Counted from the stretch's first letter, positions 7,173-14,670 are shown. The stretch is 43,020 nt of DNA from Streptomyces geranii (GCF_002954775.1 NZ_PJME01000068.1:1-43020), one strand, 5' to 3'. Notes: generated by a model not told the origin, from the sequence alone. Numbers and translations: made by a program.

Positions 7173-7814
7173 GTGAACACCCAGAACAGCACCGAGACCG
7201 TCGAGACCGACGCTGGCACCGCTCGCGTCACCTGGCACCCCGCCCCGCACCCCCGCCTCGTCCTCGCCGTCAGCCACGGCGCCGGGGGCGGTATCGACGC
7301 CCGCGACCTCCAGGCGCTCGCCGGGGAGCTGCCCGGGCACGGTGTCACCGTCGCGCTCGTCGAGCAGCCCTGGCGGGTGGCCGGGAAGAAGGTGGCGCCC
7401 GCGCCGAAGACGCTGGACGTGGGGTGGCGGGGAATCTGGCCCGCGCTCGCGAAGCCCGGGCTGCCGGTGATCGCCGGTGGACGGAGCGCCGGGGCCCGCG
7501 TGGCCTGTCGTACGGCCGAGGAGCTTGGTGCCGTCGCCGTGCTCGCGCTCTCCTTTCCGCTGCACCCGCCCGGGAAGCCCGAGAAGTCGCGGGCCGGCGA
7601 ACTGCTCGGGGCCGGGGTGCCCACCCTGGTCGTCCAGGGCGGCAACGATCCCTTCGGGAAGCCGGACGAGTTCCCGGCGGGGGAGTTCGAGTTGGCCGAG
7701 GTGCCGTACGGCGATCATGGCTTCGTGGTGCCCAAGCGGGCGCCCCTCGGGCAGGACGAGGCCGTGGCGTTGATCACGGGGCGGGTCGTGGAGTGGACCG
7801 CGTCACTCGGGTGA
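7173..7814 (+). CDS. Alpha/beta hydrolase of the KANL3/Tex30-like type
   Basis: The 213-residue protein has an alpha/beta-hydrolase core. A SHGAGGG oxyanion-loop segment lies near residue 35. The nucleophile elbow GGRSAGAR near 108-115 places serine as nucleophile. VVQGGNDPFG near 155 could supply the acid, and GDHGF near 178 the histidine. Family members are poorly characterised; a dienelactone-hydrolase-like or esterase role is possible, but the substrate is unknown. The GTG at 7173 follows the SRAP stop by one base, and GAGGAGGG lies 14 nt upstream, so the two genes are almost certainly cotranscribed and perhaps translationally coupled. Confidence 0.85.
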   Translation: MNTQNSTETVETDAGTARVTWHPAPHPRLVLAVSHGAGGGIDARDLQALAGELPGHGVTVALVEQPWRVAGKKVAPAPKTLDVGWRGIWPALAKPGLPVIAGGRSAGARVACRTAEELGAVAVLALSFPLHPPGKPEKSRAGELLGAGVPTLVVQGGNDPFGKPDEFPAGEFELAEVPYGDHGFVVPKRAPLGQDEAVALITGRVVEWTASLG

Positions 7815-7820
7815 CGGCCG

Positions 7821-7846
7821 GGAATGCCGGGCGGCGGACCGCTGTT
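7821..7846 (+). promoter_or_regulatory. SigR-dependent promoter (sigRp2-type)
   Basis: GGAAT (7821-7825) and GTT (7844-7846) are separated by exactly 18 bp. This matches the established SigR promoter consensus GGAAT-N18/19-GTT. It lies about 60 bp before the ATG of the extended SigR reading frame, so oxidised RsrA would release SigR to amplify its own gene from here. Confidence 0.85.
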
Positions 7847-7904
7847 GTGCGGATCAGACACCACAGGCGTGTGGTGACCGTCCGTACGAGAGGAAGTCCG
7901 CCGC

Positions 7905-8750
7905 ATGGGTTCGACCATCTGCCCGAATCGCCGCAGCAGTGCTGACCTGGACTGGACGGTCCTGCACGCGTCGAAGACCGCCCCTATTCGGGCGGCGGGC
8001 GGACACGATGTTCGTCTATCCTCCGATTCGAGTGGGATCGGTTTCGGTTCCATCACGTCGCTTGAGGAGGTGGGTCCGGTCACTGGGACCGACGCGGGGA
8101 CCGAACACGGTCAGGCGGAGCAGCCCGAGGGCCAGGGCAGGAGCGAGTCGACCGCCGAGCGCAGCGCGCGCTTCGAGCGGGACGCGCTCGAATTCCTCGA
8201 CCAGATGTACTCGGCCGCGCTGCGCATGACGCGCAACCCGGCCGACGCCGAGGACCTGGTGCAGGAGACGTACGCGAAGGCGTACGCGTCCTTCCACCAG
8301 TTCCGTGAGGGCACCAACCTCAAGGCATGGCTGTACCGCATCCTCACGAACACGTTCATCAACTCGTACCGCAAGAAGCAGCGCGAGCCCCAGCGCAGCG
8401 CGGCCGAGGAGATCGAGGACTGGCAGCTCGCGCGCGCCGAGTCGCACATGTCGACGGGTCTGCGCTCCGCCGAGTCGCAGGCGCTCGACCACCTGCCCGA
8501 CTCGGACGTCAAGGAAGCGCTGCAGGCGATCCCGGAGGAATTCCGGATCGCCGTGTATCTCGCGGACGTAGAGGGCTTTGCGTACAAGGAGATCGCGGAC
8601 ATCATGGGGACACCCATCGGCACGGTGATGTCCCGGCTGCACCGCGGCCGTCGCCAGCTGCGCGGCATGCTGGAGGACTACGCCCGTGACCGTGGCCTGG
8701 TCCCGGCCGGTGCCGGAGAGTCGAACGAAGCGAAAGGCTCGGGCTCATGA
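7905..8750 (+). CDS. sigR: Extended isoform of SigR (sigma-R prime)
   Basis: An ATG at 7905 has its own ribosome site (GAGAGGAAG, 7888-7895) and opens a 281-residue version of SigR. The extra N-terminal residues before the internal start are polar and resemble no domain. In S. coelicolor such an isoform is made only from the SigR-dependent promoter and is rapidly degraded by Clp proteolysis, giving a transient response. Here the SigR-type promoter at 7821-7846 lies just upstream of this ATG, so the same wiring is expected. The coding body is identical to the shorter SigR entry. Confidence 0.7.
8017..8022 (+). promoter_or_regulatory. Putative -10 of the constitutive sigR promoter
   Basis: TATCCT lies about 57 bp before the internal GTC start and inside the extended reading frame. 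Transcription from here would give only the short SigR. No convincing -35 was found. Confidence 0.35.
8065..8081 (+). promoter_or_regulatory. Ribosome site that selects a GTC start for SigR
   Basis: AGGAGG at 8065-8070 is followed by 8 nt and then GTC at 8079-8081. The nearby in-frame GTG at 8070 overlaps the last base of the ribosome site and could not be used efficiently. A GUC start for sigR, repressed by IF3 proofreading, has been reported in Streptomyces. The layout here fits that report. Confidence 0.75.
8079..8750 (+). CDS. sigR: ECF sigma factor SigR, thiol-oxidative stress
   Basis: The 223-residue ECF sigma factor has region 2 (near [11 protein letters not shown] through [13 protein letters not shown] and [13 protein letters not shown]) and region 4 ([26 protein letters not shown] through [15 protein letters not shown]). 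It directs RNA polymerase to GGAAT/GTT promoters of thioredoxin, mycothiol, proteolysis and sigR genes when disulfide stress inactivates RsrA. The start is taken as GTC 8079 on ribosome-site spacing; GTG 8070 is the alternative given by simple gene callers. It overlaps rsrA as ATGA (8747-8750), which should couple translation of sigma and anti-sigma factor. Confidence 0.93.
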
Positions 8751-9040
8751 GCTGCGGAGAGCCGCACGAGACGGACTGCAGTGAAGTACTCGATCATCTC
8801 TACGAGTTTCTCGACCGGGAGATGCCGGACTCGGACTGCACCAAGTTCGAGGTCCACTTCGAGGAGTGCTCTCCGTGCCTGGAGAAGTACGGGCTCGAAC
8901 AGGCCGTGAAGAAGCTGGTCAAGCGCTGCTGCGGGCAGGACGACGTGCCGACCGATCTGCGCGCCAAGGTCATGGGACGGCTGGACATGATCCGCTCCGG
9001 ACAGGTCGTGCCCGAGCACGACGTGGCCGCCGAGGGCTGA
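8747..9040 (+). CDS. rsrA: Zinc-binding redox anti-sigma factor RsrA
   Basis: The 97-residue protein is a ZAS-family anti-sigma factor. It has C11, H37, C41 and C44 (H-x3-C-x2-C), plus C3, C31, C61 and C62, exactly the cysteine set described for S. coelicolor RsrA. Reduced, zinc-bound RsrA holds SigR. Oxidation forms a disulfide involving C11, expels zinc and frees SigR. It starts inside the sigR stop codon (ATGA overlap), so production is tied to sigR translation. It is a few residues shorter than the 105-residue S. coelicolor protein, the difference being in the C-terminal tail. Two hairpins follow. Confidence 0.95.
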
Positions 9041-9055
9041 CGCCAGTCACAGCAG

Positions 9056-9076
9056 GTGGCTACAACAAGTAGCCAC
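9056..9076 (+). other. Perfect stem-loop after rsrA
   Basis: GTGGCTAC and GTAGCCAC form a perfect 8-bp stem with an AACAA loop, 16 bp after the rsrA stop and before the main terminator. It may protect the mRNA 3' end or act as a first weak terminator. Confidence 0.55.
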
Positions 9077-9097
9077 GGTAGGTAGTCACAACAGATG

Positions 9098-9134
9098 GAT
9101 CGGCCCCGCTGCTGCGGGGCCGATCGCTGTTTTT
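9098..9134 (+). terminator. Intrinsic terminator of sigR-rsrA
   Basis: A 12-bp perfect stem, GATCGGCCCCGC/GCGGGGCCGATC, with a TGCT loop is followed by GCTG and TTTTT. This is a textbook rho-independent terminator, rare in this window in having a T-run. It may also serve the convergent gene ending at 9160. Confidence 0.92.
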
Positions 9135-9159
9135 CAGCCTCGGGCGGGTCCCGGGGTCC

Positions 9160-9525
9160 TCAGACCTCCAGGCCGTTCTCGATCCTCTTCAGGCTGTGCC
9201 GGGCCAGTGCCAGGTTGCTGCGCGACCGGTCGAGCGCGACGTACAGGAAGAGTGCGCCCTTGCTGCTGGAGAGCGGGCGGATCAGGTGGTACTGCCTGCC
9301 CAGCGTGATCAGGATGTCCTCGATGGTGTCGTGCATGTCCAGCGAGGCCAGCGTGCGCATCTTCGCCCGGACGACCTCGGTGTTGCCGGCCGCCGCCAGC
9401 TCCAGGTCGAGGCCCGGGCCGCCGCCGAGGGTGCCGAGCGACATGCCGCTGTCATAGTCGACAAGGGCCACTCCGATCGCCCCGTCCACGGTCATGACTT
9501 CCTTGAGCGCTGTCTCGATGTTCAT
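9160..9525 (-). CDS. Roadblock/LC7-like protein, paralogue A
   Basis: The 121-residue protein has the alpha/beta pattern of a Roadblock/LC7 (MglB-like) fold. A helix precedes GAIGVALVDYDSGMSLG, then comes a central helix, then HLIRPL and a C-terminal helix LDRSRSNLALARHS. It shares this last motif and the GVALVD strand with the divergently oriented gene at 9688, so the two are paralogues. Roadblock proteins usually dimerise and act with small GTPases, but no Ras-like GTPase lies here. Start ATG 9525 is chosen because the upstream extension to 9615 is Ser/Asp-rich; its ribosome site is weak. Function unknown; a signalling role is inferred from the neighbours. Confidence 0.75.
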   Translation of the reverse strand: MNIETALKEVMTVDGAIGVALVDYDSGMSLGTLGGGPGLDLELAAAGNTEVVRAKMRTLASLDMHDTIEDILITLGRQYHLIRPLSSSKGALFLYVALDRSRSNLALARHSLKRIENGLEV

Positions 9526-9687
9526 TCCGCTGCCCCAATTCCTCAGTGACGCTGACCGGTCGCTGTCCGTGCAACTACGATCGAACTCAGGCGACTCGTG
9601 AGTCGCAAACATCAACTTTTATGTCTGTTGTGGAAGTTGTCGTTCAAAGTACTGTGCAATGGTCGTACGCGAAGGGGGAATGGCGAA

Positions 9688-10053
9688 ATGTCGACGGCAG
9701 TTGAGGCCTCGTTGGCCCGGTTCCTCGACTCCCCCGGCGTCACCGGTGTCGCCCTCGTCGACGCGGTCACCGGCCTCACCTACGGAGTCGCGGGCGACAC
9801 CGCCGAGGCCGGCGACGGCCAGGAGAGCTCCGAGTTCGCCGCCCTCGTCGCCGAACGGCTGGGCCGCGCGGGCGCCGAGGGCGAGTTGGAGAGCGTGGTC
9901 ACCACCAGCGTGCGCCGCCACCAGGTGCTGCTCGCGGTGGGCCGCCCGGCCGGCGATCCCCTGCTGCTGACCGCCGGACTCGACCGGGACCGGGCCAACC
10001 TCGCGCTCGCCGCGCGCAGTATGGGCGACCTGGCCGGCGAGGTGCTGGCATGA
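9688..10053 (+). CDS. Roadblock/LC7-like protein, paralogue B
   Basis: The 121-residue protein matches paralogue A in length and plan: GVTGVALVDAVTGLTYG near residue 16, a middle helix, VRRHQVLLAV and the C-terminal LDRDRANLALAARS. ATG 9688 follows a good AGGGGG ribosome site (9672-9677). It is transcribed away from paralogue A across a 162-bp shared control region, and its stop overlaps the start of the DUF4388-like gene by four bases (ATGA), so it is translationally coupled to it. A regulatory or scaffold role with the downstream proteins is likely; the biochemical activity is unknown. Confidence 0.75.
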   Translation: MSTAVEASLARFLDSPGVTGVALVDAVTGLTYGVAGDTAEAGDGQESSEFAALVAERLGRAGAEGELESVVTTSVRRHQVLLAVGRPAGDPLLLTAGLDRDRANLALAARSMGDLAGEVLA

Positions 10054-10862
10054 AGGCGTCCGTCGCCCGCAATCTGCCCGCCCTGCTGCTGGAACTCCGC
10101 GAGGAGGGGTTCAGCGGCACGGTACGGGTCTCCGGCACCCCCGGTGGCACGATTCACCTGCGCGACGGCCTGGTCGGCGCGGCCGAGACCCCCGGTGCGC
10201 CGACCGCCACCTCCACCCTGCTGACCTCGGGCCGGATCGGCGACGAGGCCTGGCTCGCCGCCTGCGCCGCACAGCCCGACCCGGACCTGCTCGGCGAACA
10301 CCTGGTGGCCGACGGGCTGGTGGGCGGCGCCGAACTCGAAGTCATCTGCACGGCCGCCGTGTTCGACGCGGCCTTCGCCATGTCGCTGGGTGCGCCGGGC
10401 GGTTGGGAACTGAGCGACCGGGAACCGGCCCTCCGCGCCCGGCCGGGTGTGGAACCGAGACGACTGACCGACGAGACCACCCGACGCATCTCGCTGCTCA
10501 GCCGCCTGTGGGGACCCCCGGGCGAACTCGCCCGGGTACGCCCCGTACCGGGTACGGGAGTTGTGGAAGGGCCGCTGTCCGGTCGGCACGAGGACATTCT
10601 GAACCAGGTCAACGGGCGCCGTACGGCCCGGGACATCGCCTTCGCGCTGGGGCGCGGACTGTACGCCGTGATGCTGGACCTGGTCCGCATGGAGACGCTC
10701 GGGCTGCTCAGGTGGGAGACCCCCACCGTGCCCGACGGCCGGCCCAGCACCGCGCCCCGCGTTCCGCCCGGCCGTACGACGGCAGCCGGCCCGCCGCCGG
10801 TGCCGTCGAGAACCGAGCCGCTGCCGAGGCGCAAGCCCCGTGGCGGAGAGAAAGGGGGGTAG
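10050..10862 (+). CDS. DUF4388/PATAN-like protein with C-terminal winged-helix-like region
   Basis: The 270-residue protein begins with a segment resembling DUF4388/PATAN domains (LPALLLELREEGFSGTVRVS then GTIHLRDGLVGAA, residues 9-48). Such domains occur in bacterial signalling proteins, often next to Roadblock proteins. Residues about 180-222 resemble a short winged-helix unit (an ILNQVNGRRTARDIAFALG helix pair then LVRMETLGLL). The tail after 225 is Pro/Arg-rich and disordered. It overlaps paralogue B by four bases upstream, and its stop codon TAG shares a base with the next GTG (10862). Possible role: adaptor linking Roadblock proteins to another output. The domain call is by eye and of moderate certainty. 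Confidence 0.65.
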   Translation: MKASVARNLPALLLELREEGFSGTVRVSGTPGGTIHLRDGLVGAAETPGAPTATSTLLTSGRIGDEAWLAACAAQPDPDLLGEHLVADGLVGGAELEVICTAAVFDAAFAMSLGAPGGWELSDREPALRARPGVEPRRLTDETTRRISLLSRLWGPPGELARVRPVPGTGVVEGPLSGRHEDILNQVNGRRTARDIAFALGRGLYAVMLDLVRMETLGLLRWETPTVPDGRPSTAPRVPPGRTTAAGPPPVPSRTEPLPRRKPRGGEKGG

Positions 10863-11251
10863 TGAGTGCGGACGATGGAAGAGATGCCGAAAGCGCTGCC
10901 GGAATCAGCAGGAGAACCAGCGGGGGAACAAGCGGGAGAACCAAGGGGCGAACCAACAAGGGCAGAGTTGGGAAAACCGCTGAAGGAGCCAAGGGAGCCG
11001 AGGGAGCTGAGGGAAGCGCCGCGCCCGGTGATCCGGCGCCCCTCGACCCGGCCCGACACACCCCGGCGACCCCTGACGACCAGGGTGTGACCACACCTCC
11101 GCTTCCCGTACGGAAGCCGCTTCCCGTACGGGGTCCCGCGAACCCGGCCCTACTGGGCCCCACGGCGGAAGAACTGGCCGCCGACCAACCCTCTGTCGAG
11201 ACGCTGCGGCGAGTGCACCGTGCGTTGCGTGCTCTTCCCGAGCCCGACTGA
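10862..11251 (+). CDS. Low-complexity protein with conserved-looking C-terminus
   Basis: The 129-residue protein starts at GTG 10862, overlapping the previous stop, with a strong purine ribosome site (AAAGGGGGG) just before it. Residues 15-60 are low-complexity Gly/Arg/Lys/Thr followed by EGAKGAEGAEG, encoded by tandem 12-bp and 9-bp DNA repeats. The last 40 residues, with LLGPTAEELAADQPS and a helix VETLRRVHRALRAL, look ordered and may bind a partner. I do not recognise the family. The position inside the Roadblock/DUF4388 operon suggests a linker or adaptor role. A different frame (10866-11090) is also open but has neither a ribosome site nor the coupling overlap. Confidence 0.55.
   Translation: MSADDGRDAESAAGISRRTSGGTSGRTKGRTNKGRVGKTAEGAKGAEGAEGSAAPGDPAPLDPARHTPATPDDQGVTTPPLPVRKPLPVRGPANPALLGPTAEELAADQPSVETLRRVHRALRALPEPD
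10911..11011 (+). repeat. 12-bp and 9-bp tandem repeats inside the low-complexity gene
   Basis: Four imperfect 12-bp units (GGAGAACCAGCG, GGGGAACAAGCG, GGAGAACCAAGG, GGCGAACCAACA; 10911-10958) are followed by three 9-bp units (GGAGCCAAG, GGAGCCGAG, GGAGCTGAG; 10985-11011). All unit lengths are multiples of three, so copy changes keep the reading frame. This is a likely length-variable linker. Confidence 0.7.
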
Positions 11252-11269
11252 CCGCAAGGAGTACGTCCC

Positions 11270-11689
11270 ATGGGTCCCCTGAGCCCTCCCCTGAGCGAAA
11301 ACCAGCAGCCCTCCCAGTCCGACCAGTTGACCGGCATCCTGACCTCGTTGCGGGACCGGGTGATGGGAGTCTCCGAGACCGTTCTGTCCACGGTGGACGG
11401 TCTGCTCGTCGTCGCCGACACGGACACCGTGCACCCCGAGTCGGTGGCCGCGCTCGCCGCAGCCACGCTCGGGGTGAGCCGCCGGATCGCCGAACAGGCG
11501 CATGTCGGCGCCCTCCGCGAGGTGGTCGCCCGCTGCGGCTCCGGCCATGTCATCGTGCTGGCCGTCGGCGAACGCGCCCTGCTGACCGTCGTGGGCGACG
11601 ACGGCCTCGACCTCGCCGCCTTCCAGCGTGAATCCCCGGCCGCGGTCGACGAGTTGGCCAAGGCGCTGGCGGCGGACGTGGCGTACTGA
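11270..11689 (+). CDS. Roadblock/LC7-domain protein C
   Basis: The 139-residue protein has a clear Roadblock/LC7 core (residues about 20-130). A first helix LTGILTSLRDRVMGVSETVL precedes the strand DGLLVVADTDT, a long helix follows (VAALAAATLGVSRRIAEQA), and then strands GHVIVLAVGERALLTVVGDD. It resembles the Roadblock proteins of actinobacterial conservons and MglB, which pair with Ras-like GTPases, but no GTPase or DUF742 gene is present, so this is not a conservon. ATG 11270 has AAGGAG at a good distance. It lies 18 bp after the low-complexity gene and completes a four-gene unit that starts at 9688. Confidence 0.82.
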   Translation: MGPLSPPLSENQQPSQSDQLTGILTSLRDRVMGVSETVLSTVDGLLVVADTDTVHPESVAALAAATLGVSRRIAEQAHVGALREVVARCGSGHVIVLAVGERALLTVVGDDGLDLAAFQRESPAAVDELAKALAADVAY

Positions 11690-11868
11690 CACCGACACGC
11701 CCTGTTCCCCCTAAAGGGCTAATCTGCGGCCCCTGAGGCCTGGGATTCCCCCAATGCCTCCGTACGGCCGCCACCGGCCGCCCTATCCTCCATGTCCCGG
11801 AGCCTGAACAGGCTTGTGCCGAACGTCAGCCCGGCCGGTCCGGTCCGGGACACGGGGGAGGGAGCGCC

Positions 11869-13290
11869 ATGCGGTCGATCACACCGTGGGCGCGCGTCTA
11901 CGTCGTCTGCGTCGCCCTGGGTGCCGTCCTCTGCGCGGCGCCCGTCAGCCTCGCGCACGCCCCCTGGGGCGCCGTCGCGCTGTTCGCCGCGCTGTGCGCC
12001 GCGTGCGAGCGGCTCGCGGTCGGCCGGTTCGGCGGGAGCAGGGGGTACGAGGGTCCTGGCGCCGCCGGTTCCGGTGGCGCCGGTGGCGGACCGCCCCGCT
12101 GGCATACGCCGGTGCTGCTCGCCGGTGCCTTCCTGCTGCCGCCCGCCGCCGCCGCGCTCGTACCGCTGCCGGGCGCGCTGCTCGTCCGGGGCGGTGAGCG
12201 GACGCCCTGGCCGCGCCGGCTCTGGCGGGCCGGACAGCTCGGGATCGGTGCCTGGACGGCCTCGCGGGTGCACTGGTCGCTGGGCGGGCCCGAGGCGGTC
12301 GAATCCGCCGGGTTCCCGTACGCCCTGCTCGCCGCCGGTGCGGCCGTGGTGGCGTTCTGCCTGGTCCTGGCCGTGCTCGACGGCGGCATCCTCGCCCTTG
12401 CCGAACGGGTGCCGGTGCGGCTGGCCTGGCGGGGGCTGTTCGTACGGTCCCTGGTGCCGGTCGGCGTGCACGGGCTCGCCGGGCTGATGATGGCCGTCCT
12501 GTGGCGCGGCCCGTACGGACCCCTGGCCGCGCTGCTCGTGCTGCTGCCGATGTGGGTGTCCTGGTGGGTGTTCGCCCAGTACCACCGGGAACGGGCGGCG
12601 CACCAGGCGACGATCCGGGCGCTCGTGCAGGCCGTCGACATCAAGGACGGGTACACGCGCGGGCACAGTGAGCGGGTCGGGCAGGCGTCGATGATGATCG
12701 CGCGTGAGCTGGGCATGGACGACGAGCGGGTCGAGGTCCTGCGGTTCGCCGGGATCCTGCACGACGTGGGCAAGCTGGGGGTGCCCACGCGGCTGCTGCG
12801 CAAGGACGGGCCGCTGACGCCGGAGGAGCGGCGGGTGATCGAGCTGCACCCGGAGTACGGGGACGAGATCGTCCGGGGTATCGGCTTCCTCGGGGAGGCC
12901 AGGTCGGCGATCCTGCACCACCACGAGCGGCTGGACGGAAGCGGGTACCCGTACGGGCTCGTCGGCGCCCAGATCCCGGAGTCCGCGCGAGTGGTCGCTG
13001 TCGCGGACGCGTTCGACGCGATGACGTCGACCCGGTCGTACAGCAGGGCGAGGCCGGTACCGGTGGCGCTGGCGGAGTTGGAACGGTGTGCGGGGTCCCA
13101 GTTCGACCCGGTGATGGTACGGGCGTTGGTGCGGGCGGTCGGCCGAGGGGACGGATGGCACCCGGCGGTCACAGCGGACTCGCCCCAGTCCCGCCGCGTT
13201 CACCCGCCCACTCCACCTGTTTCCGGCCTGTCATCAACGTCCCCCGACGGCGTTCCCGGACCCGTCAGCCGCAAAGGCGCCGTGCGATGA
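11869..13290 (+). CDS. Membrane-anchored HD-GYP phosphodiesterase
   Basis: The 473-residue protein has an N-terminal membrane domain of about six segments (residues 8-235) and a cytoplasmic HD-GYP domain (about 245-425). The full catalytic set is present: HSERVG near 264, HDVGK near 298, and HHERLDGSGYPYGL near 350, which includes the GYP triplet. HD-GYP enzymes hydrolyse cyclic di-GMP to pGpG or GMP using a bimetal centre. In Streptomyces, c-di-GMP controls development through BldD and WhiG-RsiG, so this enzyme may affect sporulation timing. The C-terminal 50 residues are Pro/Ser-rich. ATG 11869 has GGGAGGG just upstream. It overlaps the next gene by ATGA. Confidence 0.92.
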   Translation: MRSITPWARVYVVCVALGAVLCAAPVSLAHAPWGAVALFAALCAACERLAVGRFGGSRGYEGPGAAGSGGAGGGPPRWHTPVLLAGAFLLPPAAAALVPLPGALLVRGGERTPWPRRLWRAGQLGIGAWTASRVHWSLGGPEAVESAGFPYALLAAGAAVVAFCLVLAVLDGGILALAERVPVRLAWRGLFVRSLVPVGVHGLAGLMMAVLWRGPYGPLAALLVLLPMWVSWWVFAQYHRERAAHQATIRALVQAVDIKDGYTRGHSERVGQASMMIARELGMDDERVEVLRFAGILHDVGKLGVPTRLLRKDGPLTPEERRVIELHPEYGDEIVRGIGFLGEARSAILHHHERLDGSGYPYGLVGAQIPESARVVAVADAFDAMTSTRSYSRARPVPVALAELERCAGSQFDPVMVRALVRAVGRGDGWHPAVTADSPQSRRVHPPTPPVSGLSSTSPDGVPGPVSRKGAVR

Positions 13291-14513
13291 GGCGGCTCGT
13301 TCACGTCGCCGCCGGTCTTCTCACCCTTCTCTCCCTCACCCACACCCTCACCACCGGCCTCGACGACCGCACCGTAGCCCTCTCCTTCGGTCTGCTCGTC
13401 GCGCTCGGGGAGCTGACCCGGTGGAGTGGGCCCGAGTCCCGGGAGGCCGCGCCGCTCGCCGCCGCCGGGGCGCTGTCGTACGCGCTGCTCGGGGAGACCG
13501 CCGGGCGGGCCACGCACCACGGGGCCCTTCAGGTCGTCGCCGTCGTTCTCGCGGCCACCCTCGTCGGGTGTGTGCCGCACGTCGCGCGTGGACAGGGGCC
13601 CACCGCCGACCATCTCGCCCGGCGCGTCCTGACCGCCGGGTTCGCCGCCGTCTGTTTCCAACCCCTTTACAACCAGGGCGTCTTCGAGGCCTGGGGCGGC
13701 CCCGCCTACGTACTCCTGCTGGTCGCGCTGCTCGGGCTCACCTCGCTCTGTGACGCCGTGCTCGCCGCCGCGCTCGCCCACTCCCGTACCGGCTGGCCCT
13801 TCGGTCCGCTGCTGCGGGACGAGCTGCGGGCCACGCTCGGGATCGGGACCGCCGTGTGCGCGACCGGCGTGGTCATGGCGCTGGCGGTCGCCGTGGTCGG
13901 GCTCTGGGCGCTGCCCGTGTTCTCGCTGCCGTTGCTGCTGACCCAGCTGTCCTTCCGGCGGTACGCGGCCGTGCGGGCCACCTACCGGCAGACGATCGCC
14001 TCGCTGGCCCGCGCCACCGAGATCGCCGGGTACACCCCGGCCGGGCACGCCCGGCGCGTCGCGGTGCTCAGCCGGGCGGTGGGGCGGGAGCTGGGGCTGT
14101 CCGAGCCGCAGCTGACCGTGCTGGAGTACGCGGCCCTCATGCACGACATCGGGCAGCTCAGCCTGGTCGACCCGGTACCGGCGGGCGCGACGGCCGTACT
14201 CCCGATGGAGGAGCAGCGCCGGATCGCGCTGCTCGGCGGGGCCGTCGTACGGCAGACGGGGGTGGCCGCGGCGGTCGCCGTGGTCGTCGAACGGCAGGCC
14301 GATCCGTACCGGGAGCAGCCGGTCTCCGCGCGCATCGTGCGGGCGGTCAACGCATACGAGGAGAAAGTGTGGGAAGCCGGAGCGGACGGGCCGCTGCGGG
14401 CGCTGGAGGAGCTGCGGCTGGGTACCGGCCGGGACTATCAGCCCGAGGTCGTCGAATCACTCGCCCGGGTGCTCGCCAGAAATGGTGGAGCCGTCCACGA
14501 GCGCATCGGCTGA
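13287..14513 (+). CDS. Membrane protein with degenerate HD domain
   Basis: The 408-residue protein has about six membrane segments followed by a cytoplasmic HD-like domain. The equivalents of the HD-GYP motifs are partly lost: GHARRVA keeps the first histidine and MHDIGQ keeps HD but has Gln for Lys, while the HHExxDGxGYP motif is replaced by VVERQADPYREQP. It is therefore probably catalytically inactive or altered. It starts inside the stop codon of the active HD-GYP gene (ATGA), has the same membrane-HD plan, and most likely arose by duplication. A regulatory subunit forming heterodimers is a reasonable inference. Confidence 0.88.
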   Translation: MRRLVHVAAGLLTLLSLTHTLTTGLDDRTVALSFGLLVALGELTRWSGPESREAAPLAAAGALSYALLGETAGRATHHGALQVVAVVLAATLVGCVPHVARGQGPTADHLARRVLTAGFAAVCFQPLYNQGVFEAWGGPAYVLLLVALLGLTSLCDAVLAAALAHSRTGWPFGPLLRDELRATLGIGTAVCATGVVMALAVAVVGLWALPVFSLPLLLTQLSFRRYAAVRATYRQTIASLARATEIAGYTPAGHARRVAVLSRAVGRELGLSEPQLTVLEYAALMHDIGQLSLVDPVPAGATAVLPMEEQRRIALLGGAVVRQTGVAAAVAVVVERQADPYREQPVSARIVRAVNAYEEKVWEAGADGPLRALEELRLGTGRDYQPEVVESLARVLARNGGAVHERIG

Positions 14514-14543
14514 AGGTGGTGGTGGGAGAGGGGTTCGTCGTCT

Positions 14544-14576
14544 TACGCTGCCCTCGGTTGGGTAACCCATGGGTAA
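14544..14576 (+). promoter_or_regulatory. Putative promoter with palindromic operator before the TPR gene
   Basis: TACGCT (14544-14549) could be a -10 box. Right after it comes TTGGGTAACCCATGGGTAA, which contains the perfect palindrome ACCCATGGGT (14565-14574) and an overlapping GGGT/ACCC pair. A regulator bound here would block the early transcript. No known consensus is matched. Confidence 0.35.
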
Positions 14577-14670
14577 TGAGCGCCCCTCCAACGGTCCGTG
14601 GTTGGATGCGAGGGAGAGGCTGTACGGGGGCAGAAGCCGGCCCACTCCACGGCACTGGCAGGCGGGAATC

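Noticed and set aside
9160..11689. A conservon (kinase, Roadblock, DUF742, GTPase) suggested by Roadblock proteins
   Set aside because: No GTPase P-loop, DUF742 or histidine kinase gene is present in the cluster.
11719..13203. Long minus-strand open frame opposite the HD-GYP gene
   Set aside because: Arg/Pro/His-rich nonsense translation; the plus-strand frame has all HD-GYP motifs.
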